NCBI GenBank assembly: GCA_051294375.1
Contig: CM119264.1
Coordinates: forward strand, 3,480,689-3,544,688
Reading direction: 5' to 3'
DNA from: Paraspadella gotoi
Taxonomy: Eukaryota; Chaetognatha
Length of the DNA stretch: 64,000 nucleotides
The notes beneath the pieces were generated by a model. It ran no database searches. It was given only the letters and a program-made list of their open reading frames with translations, and had not been told where the DNA came from. Positions 1-52,930 of the stretch are shown in pieces; positions within the stretch are counted from its first letter, which is position 1; each line of letters starts with the position of its first letter. The position numbers and the translations under genes are program-made.

Positions 1-532
1 GGGAGTTTGGTTAGTTAACGAGAAGCAAGCTCTGAGGATGGCCAAAACCGTGAAATCAAATTGTCAGTCAAATTTGTCGAACCACAATTCGTACATCAGT
101 TTCTGAAAAAGCTTTAAAAAGAAAAAAAAATACAATGGATTTTATTTTGAATTTAAAATTTGAAAGGAAAAATTGAATTTTAAATCGAAGCGGAAAGGAC
201 CGTCGCACCCAAAACATCGGAGAAAGAAAAGTCATGAATCATCTCAATCTTTTTCTTGATTTTCCGGAAATTCTCAACGAAACCTCGCTCTTTCTTTGAT
301 AGAGAGAGAGAGAAAGAGGGAGAGGGAGAGGATTGTGTACCAAACTAAACTGCAATGCATTGAGAGAAGCAACCGCGGCGATCTACACACACAAAAGCGC
401 TCCACACACAAAAACACGCGCTTTTCGTCTTCTAACTTTTTTTTTCAAAAGGGGAGTTACTTTGTTTTAGTCCCGTCGTAAGAAAAGAGCGGTAAACAAG
501 AGCAAATGGTCGGGGGAGACAGAGAGCGTCTC

Positions 533-588
<56 letters not shown>

Positions 589-1031
589 TCTCCTCTCCCT
601 TTCCTCCCCCTACCTCCCCCTCCACCTCTCCCTCTTAGGTCGCAGTCTCGTGTTCCCTAGTTGGTTCTAGCATTTACCGCCCGTTGCTTGTCCTCCTCCT
701 CCTCCTCCTCCTCCTCTTTTGTCTACATCCTCCAGCTCCTCGAACTTAATCCTCTTCCTCTTCCTCCTCCCATTGACTGCCGTTTCGACTCGACGAAGTT
801 TGGCCTTTTTTCTCTCGCGCCTCTTCAGACTATCGTCATCGTCGTCGTCGTCGTCGATGATCTTTCTCTCTCTCTCTCTCTCATCTTTTCATTTCCCTCC
901 AACAAACAACTGAGTTTAAGGTCATCTACTCATTCTCGCTATCGCTCTCTCTCTCTGTCTCTCTCACTCTCGCCTGTAGTAGATTCTCGCGACTAGGACG
1001 TGTGGACGCGCCTCGGATAAATTTTCGTCGT

Positions 1032-1105
<74 letters not shown>

Positions 1106-1892
1106 TACTCTCGGAGTCGAACAGAGACAGAGAGATTCATTCTCCCTTCGTCGCTCGCGTCTTGCGGTCGCTCTCCATCGTCGTCTTCGGCGGGAAATAA
1201 AAAAAAAAACATAAAAAGGAATTTTAAAAAAAGAAAACAAAAACAAGGATTTAATAACAACTTCGGAAAAAAAAAATATATACCTTCATCAAGGATAAAC
1301 AGAAAATAAATACAAAAATTCGACCAATATTTTTTGGATTCGCTCTCAAGCTTTTCCTTTTAACTCGCTCACAATCTCGTCGCACGACGTTTTTTTTATT
1401 AGGATGTTTTTTCTATGTCTCACTTTCGTTTGATCCTTAGTCGATCGCTCTCGCTGTCTTTTTTTTTCGTCTACGAATCAAAGGACACGGATAGAGAAAG
1501 AGAGAACTCGAACTCTCTCGCTCTCTCTCTCACTCAGCCTTTCAAGAAAAGCAGCTGTTTTTCCCCCGTCTTCTTCTTAGACCGAAAAAGAAAAAAAAAC
1601 TTTCTTTCCTCTTTGTGTTGAGTTTGGAGGAAAAAGACAAAGAAGAGAAGATAAAGAGAAAAGGGGAAAAAAAAGAAAAAGACTCAAAAATTTAAAAATA
1701 AAAATGAGAAATTAAAATATCGACTCTGGTTACAAGTGACTGACTCTCTCTCTCTCTCTCTCTTCCAGGATAACAAAAAAAAAAAGGGACAAGACTGATT
1801 GACGCCGGTTCGATTTGGATTAAGCGCCGCCTACGCTACGCCAACGCCACCCCGCCAAACCGCTTGTCCGCCTGTCGTCTCTCGGCGGCGGA
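1..1892 (+). other. Myc upstream region and probable 5' UTR, CT-rich
   Basis: No protein-coding gene is visible here. The stretch holds several long pyrimidine tracts (about 529-605, 862-885, 1036-1103 and 1744-1763) with short poly-A runs between them. A CT-rich tract followed by CAG at about 1769 looks like a 3' splice acceptor 120 bases before the Myc start codon, so a 5' UTR intron is possible. I could not fix its donor. Short open frames here translate to Ser-Leu or Arg-Glu repeats and are not genes. Confidence 0.5.
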
Positions 1893-7104
<5,212 letters not shown>

Positions 7105-7840
7105 AGACTCCAAAACTCCTCGCCCCCCCCGTCCCAGAAAACAAAAACAACGAACCCAGTTTCTTAACTTCGTGCATAACCTTTATTTTCGTTTACTTGT
7201 CTTTTTTTTTTTTTGTGTCCATTTTATTGTGTTTATTTCCTTAAAACTAAATTTTGTTTTGTCATTACAAAGAAATGTCCAACGGTCCCCATTGCTATTA
7301 CTATTTTTTTTTTTTAGTCCGTGATTGTACATTGTGTACATCAGTTTCGCTTTAATAATTTTTTTTCTTAGTTGTAGCTCATGACATCTTAAATGTTTTT
7401 TTTTAGAGTCAATTCGTCCAGAGAGAGTTCCATTGTTTTAAATTTTGAAAGTAGTATTTTATTCAAACAGTTTTAACTAATTAATACGTTCTCTTTTTCC
7501 AGTTTACTTTTAACAGTTTTTTTTCCTTAGATTTTTACAGTAGAAGACAACAGGTGCTAATTTGTACATTTTCGTAATTGTTACTCCGTAATTTTTGCAG
7601 TGAAAAAAAAATTTAGACATATTATACTTATAGCTGTGTAATAATTCTAAAAAAAAAAGGACTGTAAAAATAAAAATATAACACTCAGAAACTAATAGAA
7701 GAAATCATAAATTTGCTAATTTTTTGTTGTTTATAAATACATATATTTTAGGCGATTTGAAAATCTAGATAGAAAAAAAAATTGTTCCTAAAGTGGAATC
7801 CTCATTAATTTTATACATTATACAAGCTCCTTGATAATAT
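7105..7840 (+). other. Myc 3' UTR and intergenic tail
   Basis: AT-rich sequence with poly-T and poly-A runs follows the Myc stop codon. AATAAA-like hexamers occur near 7668-7675, so transcription probably ends in this stretch. No gene is seen. Confidence 0.5.
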
Positions 7841-8007
7841 TTAAAAACCCAGCCCCAAGGGATGGGATGATTCTCTGTCCTCTGAGTCTGATTCATCTCC
7901 GATTAAGAAGCTTCTGTCTTCGGTGGCGGAGATAGATGGCATTTTGATTCCCGCCAGATTTAACGCGAATATAGATCGAGTTGCGCGACCGATTCTCGAG
8001 ATTTTGC
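7841..8007 (-). CDS. probable last exon of an unidentified gene, tail-to-tail with Myc
   Basis: On the minus strand a strong acceptor (a CT-rich tract followed by CCACAG) precedes an open frame of about 55 codons ending in TAA at 7841-7843. The peptide begins KISRIGRATRS and contains FLIGDESDSEDRE near its end. That is a basic segment followed by an acidic Ser/Asp/Glu patch, and its composition is unlike the surrounding AT-rich DNA. I do not recognise the family and did not find a convincing upstream exon. It could be the 3' exon of a gene extending into 8-15 kb, or chance. Confidence 0.33.
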
Positions 8008-9599
8008 TGTGGAAAAGAGAGAGAGAATGAATGTTTGACGGGTTGAGAGTAATATCGTTTATCGTAGCTGTTCTTCGTGCCACGCCCAGATCGGTAAAAA
8101 TCTTTCCAACTGTATATAACAGCGAACTTAATTGTAAAATGTATTACGACACGTCACAGAACTAAGAGCGGCATGACTTTAATGCTAAAGGTAATATACG
8201 CAAAGCTTTTGAAAATCTTTTGAAAATTTTAAACATAAAAATGTCTAAATTGAGCGCCGGTCCCAAGACAAAAAAGGATAATTAAATGTCTTATACAAAC
8301 GACTCTTGTGGAGTTATAAAGCGCGAATCGGGAACGCCCGTTTGAACCTCGTGGAACTTTCTCTTTCTCTCTTTCTCTTTCNNNNNNNNNNTCTCTCTCT
8401 CTCTCTCTCGGATATAAATTAAAAGGACCACACCTTTTCGACTTTTTAAAGAGATTAATGGCGTTAGCGTGTCGCTCGTACTAATCGACGACAATTTATC
8501 GTTTTTAACCGTCGCCTACCCTAAAATACTAGGGACCTTTTAACCCGGTAGGGACCCTTGGATAGCCTCTTTGGCACGCCGGCCGCCTCCGTTCCTTCTC
8601 CTCTTTCGAAAAGGGCCCAGGCGACGGGGAGAGTTTAAGCCCCACTTCCCGTTGGGCCGACGAATTCTCAGGATATCAATTACAAGAGTCCCACGATCTG
8701 AATAATGGGCCGTTGAGGTTTATATATTTCGATTTCCTTTATATTTATAGAATAAACTATTTTATTTTGTACGTATAGCGATTTCTATATTCCCATGGCT
8801 ATGATTACAATTTAACGTCAGAAAAGTAACGAGAAGTAACGAGAATAGACAGAAGGCTCTTTGCTCTCTTTTAGAAATATCCACGATCAAATTAATAATT
8901 TTCGATTGATTTAATCAATCGAGTTTTTACTAGGACGTTAGGGTATTTGACTATGGACATGTGGACATATGGACATTCCAGTCTTCGATGTTTTCGCGTA
9001 GCTCTGCCCCATGACAATATTTATCATCGTTGCCGTGACAACGTACAAACTACACACAGTACACATCTCTTTTATTTTTCGTAAAAATCCGCACGTGGAA
9101 GACCCCCGTCCCCATTCGCCTCCACCTCAAACTATCCTGCGGTCAACGACGAATCTTTACCGACAAAATTAATCGCTGTCGGCCTGACGAAGTCTTGCCT
9201 CTCGTCCTTACCGACATTTTATGTCGTTTTGATTTAAAAATCGGAAAAAAAATTTGTCCGATTTTTTTAAAATGAAATCGGTGCCATCCTTTGGTTCCAT
9301 CAATCGAGAAAGCGCGAGATCCGGGTAGCGAAGGGGGGGGAGGAATTGGCGAGTGGGTTAAGATGGAGAGAGAGATGGAGAGAGAGAGAGAGAGAGAGAG
9401 AGGCAATCAGCAGCTTGACCCCTCCATTACCGGAAGTTGACCTTTTTGTTTCCTTTTACCTCTAAAGTTTGAGAATCTTTTATGACTTTTCTATGACCTT
9501 TAACGCTTTTGACTGCGACCGCTAGGATCGCGGATGCTGAGAGTGTGGAGAAAACGATAAAGCGACGTCGGGCGAGAAGGATTAGTGGCGGAAGTGGCG

Positions 9600-9710
9600 G
9601 CAATTTCTTGGAGCGAAGGTGGCGGGGGCGGTGGCGGTGGCGGTGGCGTTGGTGGCGGCGGTGGCGTTGGTGGCGGCGGCGGTGGCGGTGGCGTTGGTGG
9701 CGGAAGCGGA
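9600..9710. repeat. GGTGGC-type GC-rich minisatellite
   Basis: Imperfect tandem GGTGGC and GTTGGTGGC units with GCC-rich triplets nearby up to about 9890. Open frames through it read as Trp-Arg, Ala-Val or Arg-His repeats depending on frame, so they reflect the repeat and not a gene. The block is a local GC island in AT-rich DNA. Confidence 0.8.
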
Positions 9711-12700
9711 GTTGTACGCCGAGGAAAGAGAAGCGGCGGCGGCGTCGGGAGAGACTGTTGAATTGAAACGGACGTCGGTAAAAACGAAAAAGGATGCGCG
9801 ACCGGTTGGAAGCGACACCGCTGCCGCTGCCGCTACCGCCGCCGCCACTGCGCCGCTGCCGCAACTGCGCCGCCGCCGCCACTCGGATCTTGAAAATGGG
9901 AAATCCGCAATAGAAAAGGATTAAGCCTTTCGTGGTGTGATGTATTTTGTGCCACGTCAAGCTGTCACGGTCACGTGGAAGAATCCGGTATGGACGTGTC
10001 AGGTCCTTTTTTAAACGGATGGCGTCAAAACGAAAGGTTTCCCCCGGATGTAATCGGCTGATTGGAAATCGAGCAATTAAAAGTAGGAAATAACGCTTTG
10101 GTTTAACTAAACACTAAAATAAATAATAAATTAATAAATTATTTTTTATATAAACTACTTTAAAGAACTACGCCTCTCTTGAGGCATTTTAAATTTAATA
10201 CTTGAAATATAAAAGAAGCCTCTTGTTTTCATGGATATGTTCTTGGACCACCGGCGAGAGAGGTCTCAACGAATCGAATAGCGTGAAAAAAAAACAAAAG
10301 ATTATTTCGAAGACTTTTAAAAGTTAGAACACAATGTAATACTGACATACATACTGTATTAGTTTAGTGAAAAGATCGAAATTTAAATAAGAAGCTCGAC
10401 GTTTAAAATATAAAAAAAGCAACAAAAAGACAGAATCAAATAATGAAATCGGATACTGACTAAACGGTTTTCGTCGCCTTTCGTTTCTTTTGTTTTGTTT
10501 TTTATGGTTCCTTTGTCTTTTTTGGGACAAGTTTTGGGCTATTAAGGTCAGTGGTCAGTATTTCCTTATCTTTTGTCTCTCAGTTTCTTTACCTTCACAA
10601 AAATCCGACTTTGTGGAGCCCGTTCCCCCCTCATGAATGGTTCCCAGATTCAATTCAGCTTTTATTGTTGTTTTTTTTTCGCTTCAGAAAAACCTTTGCC
10701 TGAGAATCAAGATTCGAGCTTTCTTCAATTCCCTACTTGCTTGAAAAAAACCAAAACGATTTAAGGAAAAAAAAAGTTTTAATCAATCATTTATAATTAT
10801 ATATAGGCAATTACATAATGAATAGGCTTAAATACTTTTTGAAGTCTTGCTGGTCAGTTGTTGTCTGTTAGATTGATAGTTAAAAATAATTACAATATGA
10901 CGGAAGGCTTTTATACATACTTAATCTTAACAATCTCGACAGTTTTACAAGCTACGGGCAAACTAATTTATAATATTGTAGAATATTAGCCGAGACGTAT
11001 TGAATAGTTTAGTTTGAAGGCCTGCATTAACAAATTTGTTTATATAAAATATATTGACATATTATACACAATCGAAAGCTTGGCCTTGAGGAGTCGTAAA
11101 TGCTTTACTTTTCCGTTGCTTCTTAGTGCAAAAATTCATGATTTAATTTATCTGGCAGTGTTTATAAAAAAATAAATTCTTCCTCTAAACGTTACAATCC
11201 TTAATAATTGTGTATTGATTGAATAAGTGATATTGTGACATGCAATTTAGTTATTTGTCGATGAGGCTAATGATGAGATAGTTTGAAATTTAGAAAATTG
11301 GTTATCTAAAAAAAAATAGAACTAAACCAAATTGTCGTATTTCGAAACTATATTTATGAATGGTACCCAAATAAATATTCAATGATCAAAATTTTTATCT
11401 TAAAACTAAAAACTTAAAAACATTGTGCAAGAGGCCTAAAAAAATTATAAAGAATCACTAAACAATTGTTTGTATCTTTAGTGGAACTGCTTATTTCAAA
11501 TTTCAAATTAAAATAAAGAGTAATATATTCATAACTAACGAACAAGGCAATGTGTTCTTGATTTCATGTTACACATTTTAAAAACTCAATGCAAAAAAGT
11601 TGGATAAAAAAACATCAGAAACCAAAATTCAGTTAATTTTTAAATATTTCCGAATTTTTTTGTAGTTATGACCTTAAAGTGATAAATGCCCATACCGATT
11701 CTGTGAGTCGAAATGATCTTAAAAAGAATCATGGACTTTTATAAGTTTTTTCAATATGAGCTGAAGTTTTTTGACAAATCTGATTTTTTTTATTAAATAA
11801 AAAAATTATTTATTCCGAGAAATAAAAGTCTTAAAACATATTAAAATTACAAAATAAGATAAAATAAAAACAAAAGATGCAGCGTAAAAGTTTAGAGAGA
11901 AAAAAAATTTTCCTTTTAACAAACAACAATTTTTATTTTTAAAAAAATTACTCTATTTGTTTAGTCTTGTATTTTGCGAGTCTTTTCTTTAAATCTACAA
12001 ACAAATTTTAATACAATGAATATAAAGTTTAAAACTTAATATAAAATGATTGACAAGAATGTGGAAAACCTAAATGAGGGAATGAGAAAAAAAAATATTC
12101 GCGACTGAACTCATTACATTTATATCCTGTCTGGGTTACAATTTATTTCGTGCGCAGAATCGGAGAAGATAAATTTCCAAGTAAAATTTCGGACTAAGAT
12201 GCGACATATCACAGATTTGGATAACAACAGAGGGCGTCGGGTAAGGTTATGGAAAGTATCGCTCGAAACAAAAGCAAAACTATAAAAAGAAAACAAAAAC
12301 GAAGAACCAAAAAAACGAGCTGTGACCGACGATAGCGAAGGAGACTGGGGGGGAGGTGACGATGGCATCACGACAAAGTTTCACAATTTACGGAATTCAC
12401 ACTGGGTCGTTTGATCGCAGGAAAAGAGAAGTAGTGTTGTTTTGTTTTTTTTAGCTATGACTCGATTACGATACGGCAACGGAAGATGTCGCTATAAAAA
12501 GCGCGCGGGTTTATGGGAGAGAGAATGAGAAAGAGAGAGAGAGAATGAGAAAGGCTTTGAAGATTTTGTGATGGTTGGTTTTTTCCTTTCGCTTTCTTTT
12601 TTTAGCAGAGGCTTCAATGCAGTACCGCCAGGAGTACATCTTTTTTTGTTTCCGGCTACAAATGTTTTTTGTGGTTTTTGTAAGTAGCTCCGTCCGAGAG

Positions 12701-14330
12701 CTTTTGGTTTTATCCGAGAACATGTGAGAGATTGTGACACTTTTGTGACACTTTTGTGACATCTCGTGTGAAAGAGGAGGATTCTGAATTAAGAAAACAA
12801 CTTTGCTGCTAAATTATCCGAGTCGTGAATATGTTGGTCTCAATTTCTACGCGGGATTTCGTGCGTGCGTAGGTGCGAACATTTTTTGGTTGTATTCCGT
12901 GATTGATTGCATATCAGCGTATGTCCGGGGTTTTTTTTTTAAAAGGTTCGTGAGCGTTCCCTCTTTCTTTCTTTTTTTCTAAGAAAAAAAAAACCTATTC
13001 CATCTCTTAACTTCTGACCTTCTCGATCAACATCTCTCTTAGAGATTTTCTTTTTTTCTTCTCCCTGAATTAATTTTTTTTTTTTTTTTTTTTGATCTTG
13101 ATTAAAAAAAGGCTGCATCATTACAATCGTTGAAAAGCGACGCCAAAGGGCGTGAAAGTGTCGTTGGGTTGTTCCCCGCGGTTGCTTGGCAACGGAGAGA
13201 AAGCGACGCCAAACGGTTTGGTCTTGTTGGTTTTGGCAAAATTATATGTGAAAAGTGCGGAGAGAGAAATGAAGGATTCCGAAGCGTGACAGAGTCGTGA
13301 CAGGAGCGTGGCGATTTCGTGTCAGTCATTTCCTTGTCAATTGTGGTCGATGTTTTTAAGAAATGATGATGATTATAAAAATGTCTTAAAGGGTCTCAAT
13401 TCTAAAGTGTCAGTATTTGTGTTGGGTCAGTCTTAAACGTGTTAAAAAGTCAGTGAATAGAAATTCCTCTGGGTCAGACTCGATCATGTGTGAAAGTTTT
13501 AATTCAATTCAAAAGAAAGTAAAAGACAAAATGATGATAATAAAAAAAGGAAAAACGATAAAGAAAGAAAAGAAAATAAATTTTATAATAACTTGAAATG
13601 CATAAAAACTAAAAAAATTCTTAGTTAAATCAGTAAAAAAAAGGATCAAAAATTGGAGCAAATAATGGTACGACCCACTGCTGCTCTTGTCTAAAATTTA
13701 TTTTTCCGTTGTCAAAATCCTTCAGCTTTTTTCTTTGTTTTTAAGACAAGCAGGTCGCGCGTTCGCTTCCGCTTTCCGAGCGAATAAAAAAAAATCATCA
13801 TTATAAAAAGTGGCGCAGTTTTTTTTTGTATAAAATGAAACAAAAATTCGTTCGATCACGCGTATTTTGTTTAAATTTGTAGTTCGTTCGAATGTACAGA
13901 AATTAACGGTTAAAAACAGAAACCAACGCCTCGACAGTTGATTGTTTCGGTTGCGTGATTTTCACAAATCGATTAATTTTTTTCACTTAATTCGATCTCA
14001 CGGTTTTTTCTCGCGATTCACGTTTGGCCTTTGGAGGGATTTCATTCTGTGAGACGAAGGATTCAGTTTTTTTTTCACTGATGGATTCTGTGATCGAATC
14101 TCGAGAGATGAAAAAGCCCATGAGGAAAATTGACAATAGGGATTTAAACCAATATGTGTAAGTTTAATATGTAAAGCATTTCAATTTTAGTTTCAGAATC
14201 GGTAGAGCGTATGTTTTATAAACAAACAAAAAATAATATTAATTTATTTCTCACAAACAAAACTTATTATTATCATGTACATTTTTAAAGTTTTTCCCGT
14301 TACGTCGTAAATTGTTTTCTCTCTCCCTCT

Positions 14331-14460
14331 TTTCGGTCGTTCGGTCATTCGGTCGGTCGGTATGTCGGTCGGTCCGTCGGTATGTCTGTCCATCGGTCTG
14401 TCCCACTTACGTTAAAAACGCTTATAACTTGCCTATAGTTTGTTGCTCATTTGTAAAAAT
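14331..14460 (+). repeat. dispersed repeat: (CGGT)n tract plus conserved 3' tail, copy 1
   Basis: A degenerate (TCGG)n/(TCTG)n tract is followed by a non-simple tail beginning GTCCCACTTACGTTAAAAA and continuing through a CTATAGTT motif. The same order of tract and tail recurs at about 43100-43215 and 46478-46585. That marks a dispersed repeat and not an isolated microsatellite. Confidence 0.65.
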
Positions 14461-15475
14461 CAAATCTAAGCAACTACTGGCGATAAGTAAAAAGAAAAGT
14501 AATGCGGCGAAACACCTTGGAATAGCCATCCCTTGTCTTTGTAACATTTTTATCGTTTACACTAAAGTCGGATTTAATGGTTCAGATTGATTTTTAAATC
14601 TTGTTGCTCATAATTTGACACAATATTAATTATTTATTTTTGAATTTTTATTTACTAAAGAGAAACCTGACGATAAATCCAGTCATTTAATTCTTCTTCT
14701 GAAAACGGTTTTAGGCTAATATTTTCTTTTTTCAAAATAGGCCATGTATGTATGTAAACTAAGAGATTATCCAACGTTTCGTGCACGGATATGTCATTGT
14801 ATATATATACAGTTAATATTTACATGTCAAAAAAGAAAAGGGAGAGCCGAAAAAAATTATTCACAAATTTCGTGATTTTTAAAAAAAAAATTTTTGTGGC
14901 GACGTGATTGATATAATTCTTAAGTCCTCGGGATGACGTTATGGTTGGAAGCTTAAAAGAAAATCTGTTCGTTGTTGTTGTTGTCGTTTTCGTCGTCGTC
15001 GGCGGAGACTTATTAACAAGGTCGTTACTTATCAAGTTATATTCGTAGCTTCTATGTCACTATTATTACCCTGTAGATTTTATTCACCTCTCAAAATTGA
15101 GAATCATATTTTTTTCAACGACTAAGTTAATAATTTGGTAAATGAATTAAGGTTCACGTAGTCGTTGAATGAAAATTAAGCTTGGGACGTTTGAAAATTA
15201 ACGAGAAAGGGGAAAATTGTGATCTTGTGGAGGCGAAGGTGTTATCACGAGTCACAGGTATTCACCGAAAGTATTTTAAAAGCCGAAACAGTATAAATTG
15301 GTGGGATCATGGTTATCTTTTCTAGTCATGAAAAATAGACGAGTACAACTAAAATGTCGTCGCGTTAAATCCAAACATCCTGGGACGTCATTTTTTTTTA
15401 TTGATCAATTTGCAATGTTGTGACGAGTGGGCGACTATGGGTTATGATTTTTATCATGTTAATTCCTGGCGATCG

Positions 15476-35019
<19,544 letters not shown>

Positions 35020-35046
35020 CTGAGGAGACGAAAGGGGAGAACATTA

Positions 35047-35105
<59 letters not shown>

Positions 35106-35616
35106 TTACAAACTCCCTGTAGAATAGATCGTTACCGCGTTCCCCAGCCACAAATGAAACAAATCCACGGAGAGAGTCTCAACCTAACATTTTCCGTTGG
35201 GTTTAAACGAAGAGAAAAAAAAAAACCCGAATCGCTCGAGGGAATAAACTCGTCCTTTGATTTTTTTTTGTTCTCTCATCTTAAATCAACTTTTTTTTGC
35301 GACGAGCGTCTTTTGTTTCACGATCTTCTCGATCTTTGCGTCGTGAGTCGGTTACATCCGGGTTATGAGAATCACCAGCGTTGCGAAACTCGTTTACATC
35401 ACGGTTTATAGGTGAGAACTATCCTATGTTTTGGAAGAAGTGTAATTTTTACGTGTAGTGTGGTGTAAATGTAGTAAATGTAGTCTTCAAGAGGAAAACT
35501 CTTTTTTTTTTAAATTAAGCAAAGTAAAGTATAATTTGTTGGTTCACTTCACCCCCCCCCACACCCAAGACTCCCACCCATTCCCTCTCCCACCCTCGAT
35601 TCGACTGCCCCTTCGA
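35020..35616. other. region between flotillin exon and GDPD1 start
   Basis: It holds a (CT)n tract at 35048-35105 and no exon I could place. The flotillin exons upstream of 35019 were not found here, so flotillin must continue upstream across the GDPD1-like gene or lie in a gap. Confidence 0.5.
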
Positions 35617-50733
<15,117 letters not shown>

Positions 50734-51368
50734 AAACCGTCATCGCCTATTCTTGTTTACTTTTGCTCTTTTTTTAAAATTCCATCTCATCTTTATAAAT
50801 ATAATATACGAAAATTAAAAAAAAAATTAATTCTGGGAGAAATTAATTATTGGTTTCCAAAGCGAATTAACTTCAGTAGTGTTCATCCTTCAGGAAAGAT
50901 TAGGTAATTTTCCTCTCAAAAAAAAAACTCAGCCCGAGACGCCGCTTCCCCTCGGGCTGGCCGCTGTTGCCGCTTTTCACCCATCGGTTCACCCTGCCAA
51001 CCCCGCCTCACCTCACCTCACTTTCTCACCCTTTTCCCCCGACGATTTCCTCGCGTGCGTCGCCTCGGTCCTCCACGTCTCCAGAGGCACAGAGTTGGAA
51101 AAATAAATCGTAGCTCAACGGGGGGAAAAAGGTAAAGTTTAAAAAAAAAAAAGAACTTACCTTCGGGGTTAATCAGCGGAAAAGAAGAAGCGCTAAACCG
51201 CGTCGAGGTAAAAAGAAAAGGATGAAAAGGAGAAAGTAATGAAAGGCGACGAACCGGAGGAAAGGGAAAAAAAGGGAGGAAGCGAAAGAGAAAAGAAAAG
51301 GAAAACTAATAGTTTCCTTTCTTTTTCCTTCGTTTTATGAATTATTGCCACGCGAGTCCCCGAAAAGT
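50734..51368 (+). other. GDPD1 3' flank
   Basis: The stop codon is followed by AT-rich sequence, then a C-rich block (50930-51080) with a 75-codon open frame of low-complexity Pro/Ser composition, then purine-rich DNA to the N gap at 51369-51477. I see no gene. Confidence 0.5.
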
Positions 51369-51986
51369 NNNNNNNNNNNNNNNNNNNNNNNNNNNNNNNN
51401 NNNNNNNNNNNNNNNNNNNNNNNNNNNNNNNNNNNNNNNNNNNNNNNNNNNNNNNNNNNNNNNNNNNNNNNNNNNNNGCGTAAATACAGGAGATATTAAG
51501 TAGGTGGATTGTTTATATTTTGTACAAATTTAGGCGCGAGACGGGATTTTTCGTGACTATCGATTCGTTGGAAACTAAAGTTAACAAATCATTTCTTTCA
51601 ACCGAAATGTTTTCTCTCAATCGTGTCAGCGTTAAATTCAAAACAAAGTAAAACCTCCGAGTTTCTTCATTGTTTCTCCTTTCTTACTTTTTATTTGTTT
51701 TTGTTTTATCGCTTTTTTCTCCATCGGCATTTAGAATTCTCCTTTTTAAATTTCTTTCTTTCTCCTTTGTTTACTACTTTTTTTTAGTTTCTTAGTTTCT
51801 TTTTTATATTTTTTTTGTCTTTGATTTGATCTTGGACTTCTTGGATCAGAGGAAAAAAACGCTGTGTAATTGAAGAGATGAGAAAAACGAAAAACCACTG
51901 TGTCAAGGAAAGGGAGAACGACTATGATCGTTTTAAAGAAAACTTTTCTATTCTTCTTTTTCTTCTTTTTATTTTTCTTTTTCTCC

Positions 51987-52019
<33 letters not shown>

Positions 52020-52930
52020 ATTCTTCTCGCGGCTCCTCTAGAATCCATTACTCTCCTCTCTTAGTATCTCCCTTTCTCCTTTCCTTTTTTTTTATCTTCC
52101 CTTTCCTTTCTTCCCCTCATCTTCTTTCCTTTCCCTTTTATTTCCAACCAACATTTTCCTACTTCGTTTTCCCTTCCTTTTTTTCCTTCCTCTCTGCCTT
52201 TTCTTTTTCTCTTTTCTTATCTTTCATTTTTCTTTTCTTTCCTTTCTTTTCCTTTTCTCCAATCCTCTGTCTTCTTCCGTAATTCGTTTTAATTTCGCAA
52301 TTCAAGAATTGAGCCCTTTTTTTCTCTTTAGGCCGTCTTCTATCTCCGCCAATTTACCGGCCCGCTATTCTCTTAATTGTTCTCTCTCTCGCTCTCTCTC
52401 TCTCTCACTCTCTCTCTCGTCTCGTCCTTCTCTCTCTCTCTCTCTCTCTCTGCTCTCTCTCACTCAGAATAAAAGTAATTTTATTTTCGTTAAGAATTCG
52501 CTACATCGAGCATACGGCGATTTTTTCTCTAGCGAAAGTCCATCTTAACTTTTTCTCCGTTTTAAAAAAAATGGATGCACAAGTTGTTTTTTTTCTTTTC
52601 TCAAATTTTTTTTTTTTAAAATAGGAAAAAAAAAGAGGTGGATTAACCTGCACTTTAGTCGGAACCATTAATTATCTTATGGTTCAAACATCATTTATTT
52701 TCCTGTCGCTCATCTTTTTTTTTTCTTTTCTTTTGTCGGGCTACGATGAATTCGGAGAGAGAAAGAAGGGAAAAGCATAAATCAATTTTAGTTTAAAAAA
52801 AGAATAGGGAATATCTCTAAATTGTTATCAAATTAGTACAACTAATATAATATCATTAATTTATAAATGGTAAATAAGATATCTTTCCCATGACTCGGAA
52901 CTGGTTATGGTTGGTTATGGGCTCTATCCC

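Larger units (their letters stand above)
8092..15475. other. AT-rich intergenic region, no supported gene
   Basis: About 7.4 kb with no recognisable exon. It contains a 10-N gap (8382-8391) in a CT tract, a GC-rich block (8560-8660), a GA tract (9361-9401) and a GGTGGC-type minisatellite (9600-9710). Other contents are three TGTGACA copies 11 bases apart (12732-12765), poly-T runs near 13080 and a CGGT-type repeat (14331-14460). Much of 10.1-12.1 kb is featureless AT-rich sequence. A TATAAAA at about 12492 precedes GC-rich sequence but nothing codes downstream of it. Confidence 0.55.

Noticed and set aside
9427-9960. Arg/His-rich 177-codon minus-strand protein
   Set aside because: The composition comes from GGTGGC/GCC repeats; all frames are open and there is no family resemblance.
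12485-12530. TATA-box promoter (CTATAAAAAG)
   Set aside because: No coding exon or transcript evidence follows within several kb, so I did not call a promoter.
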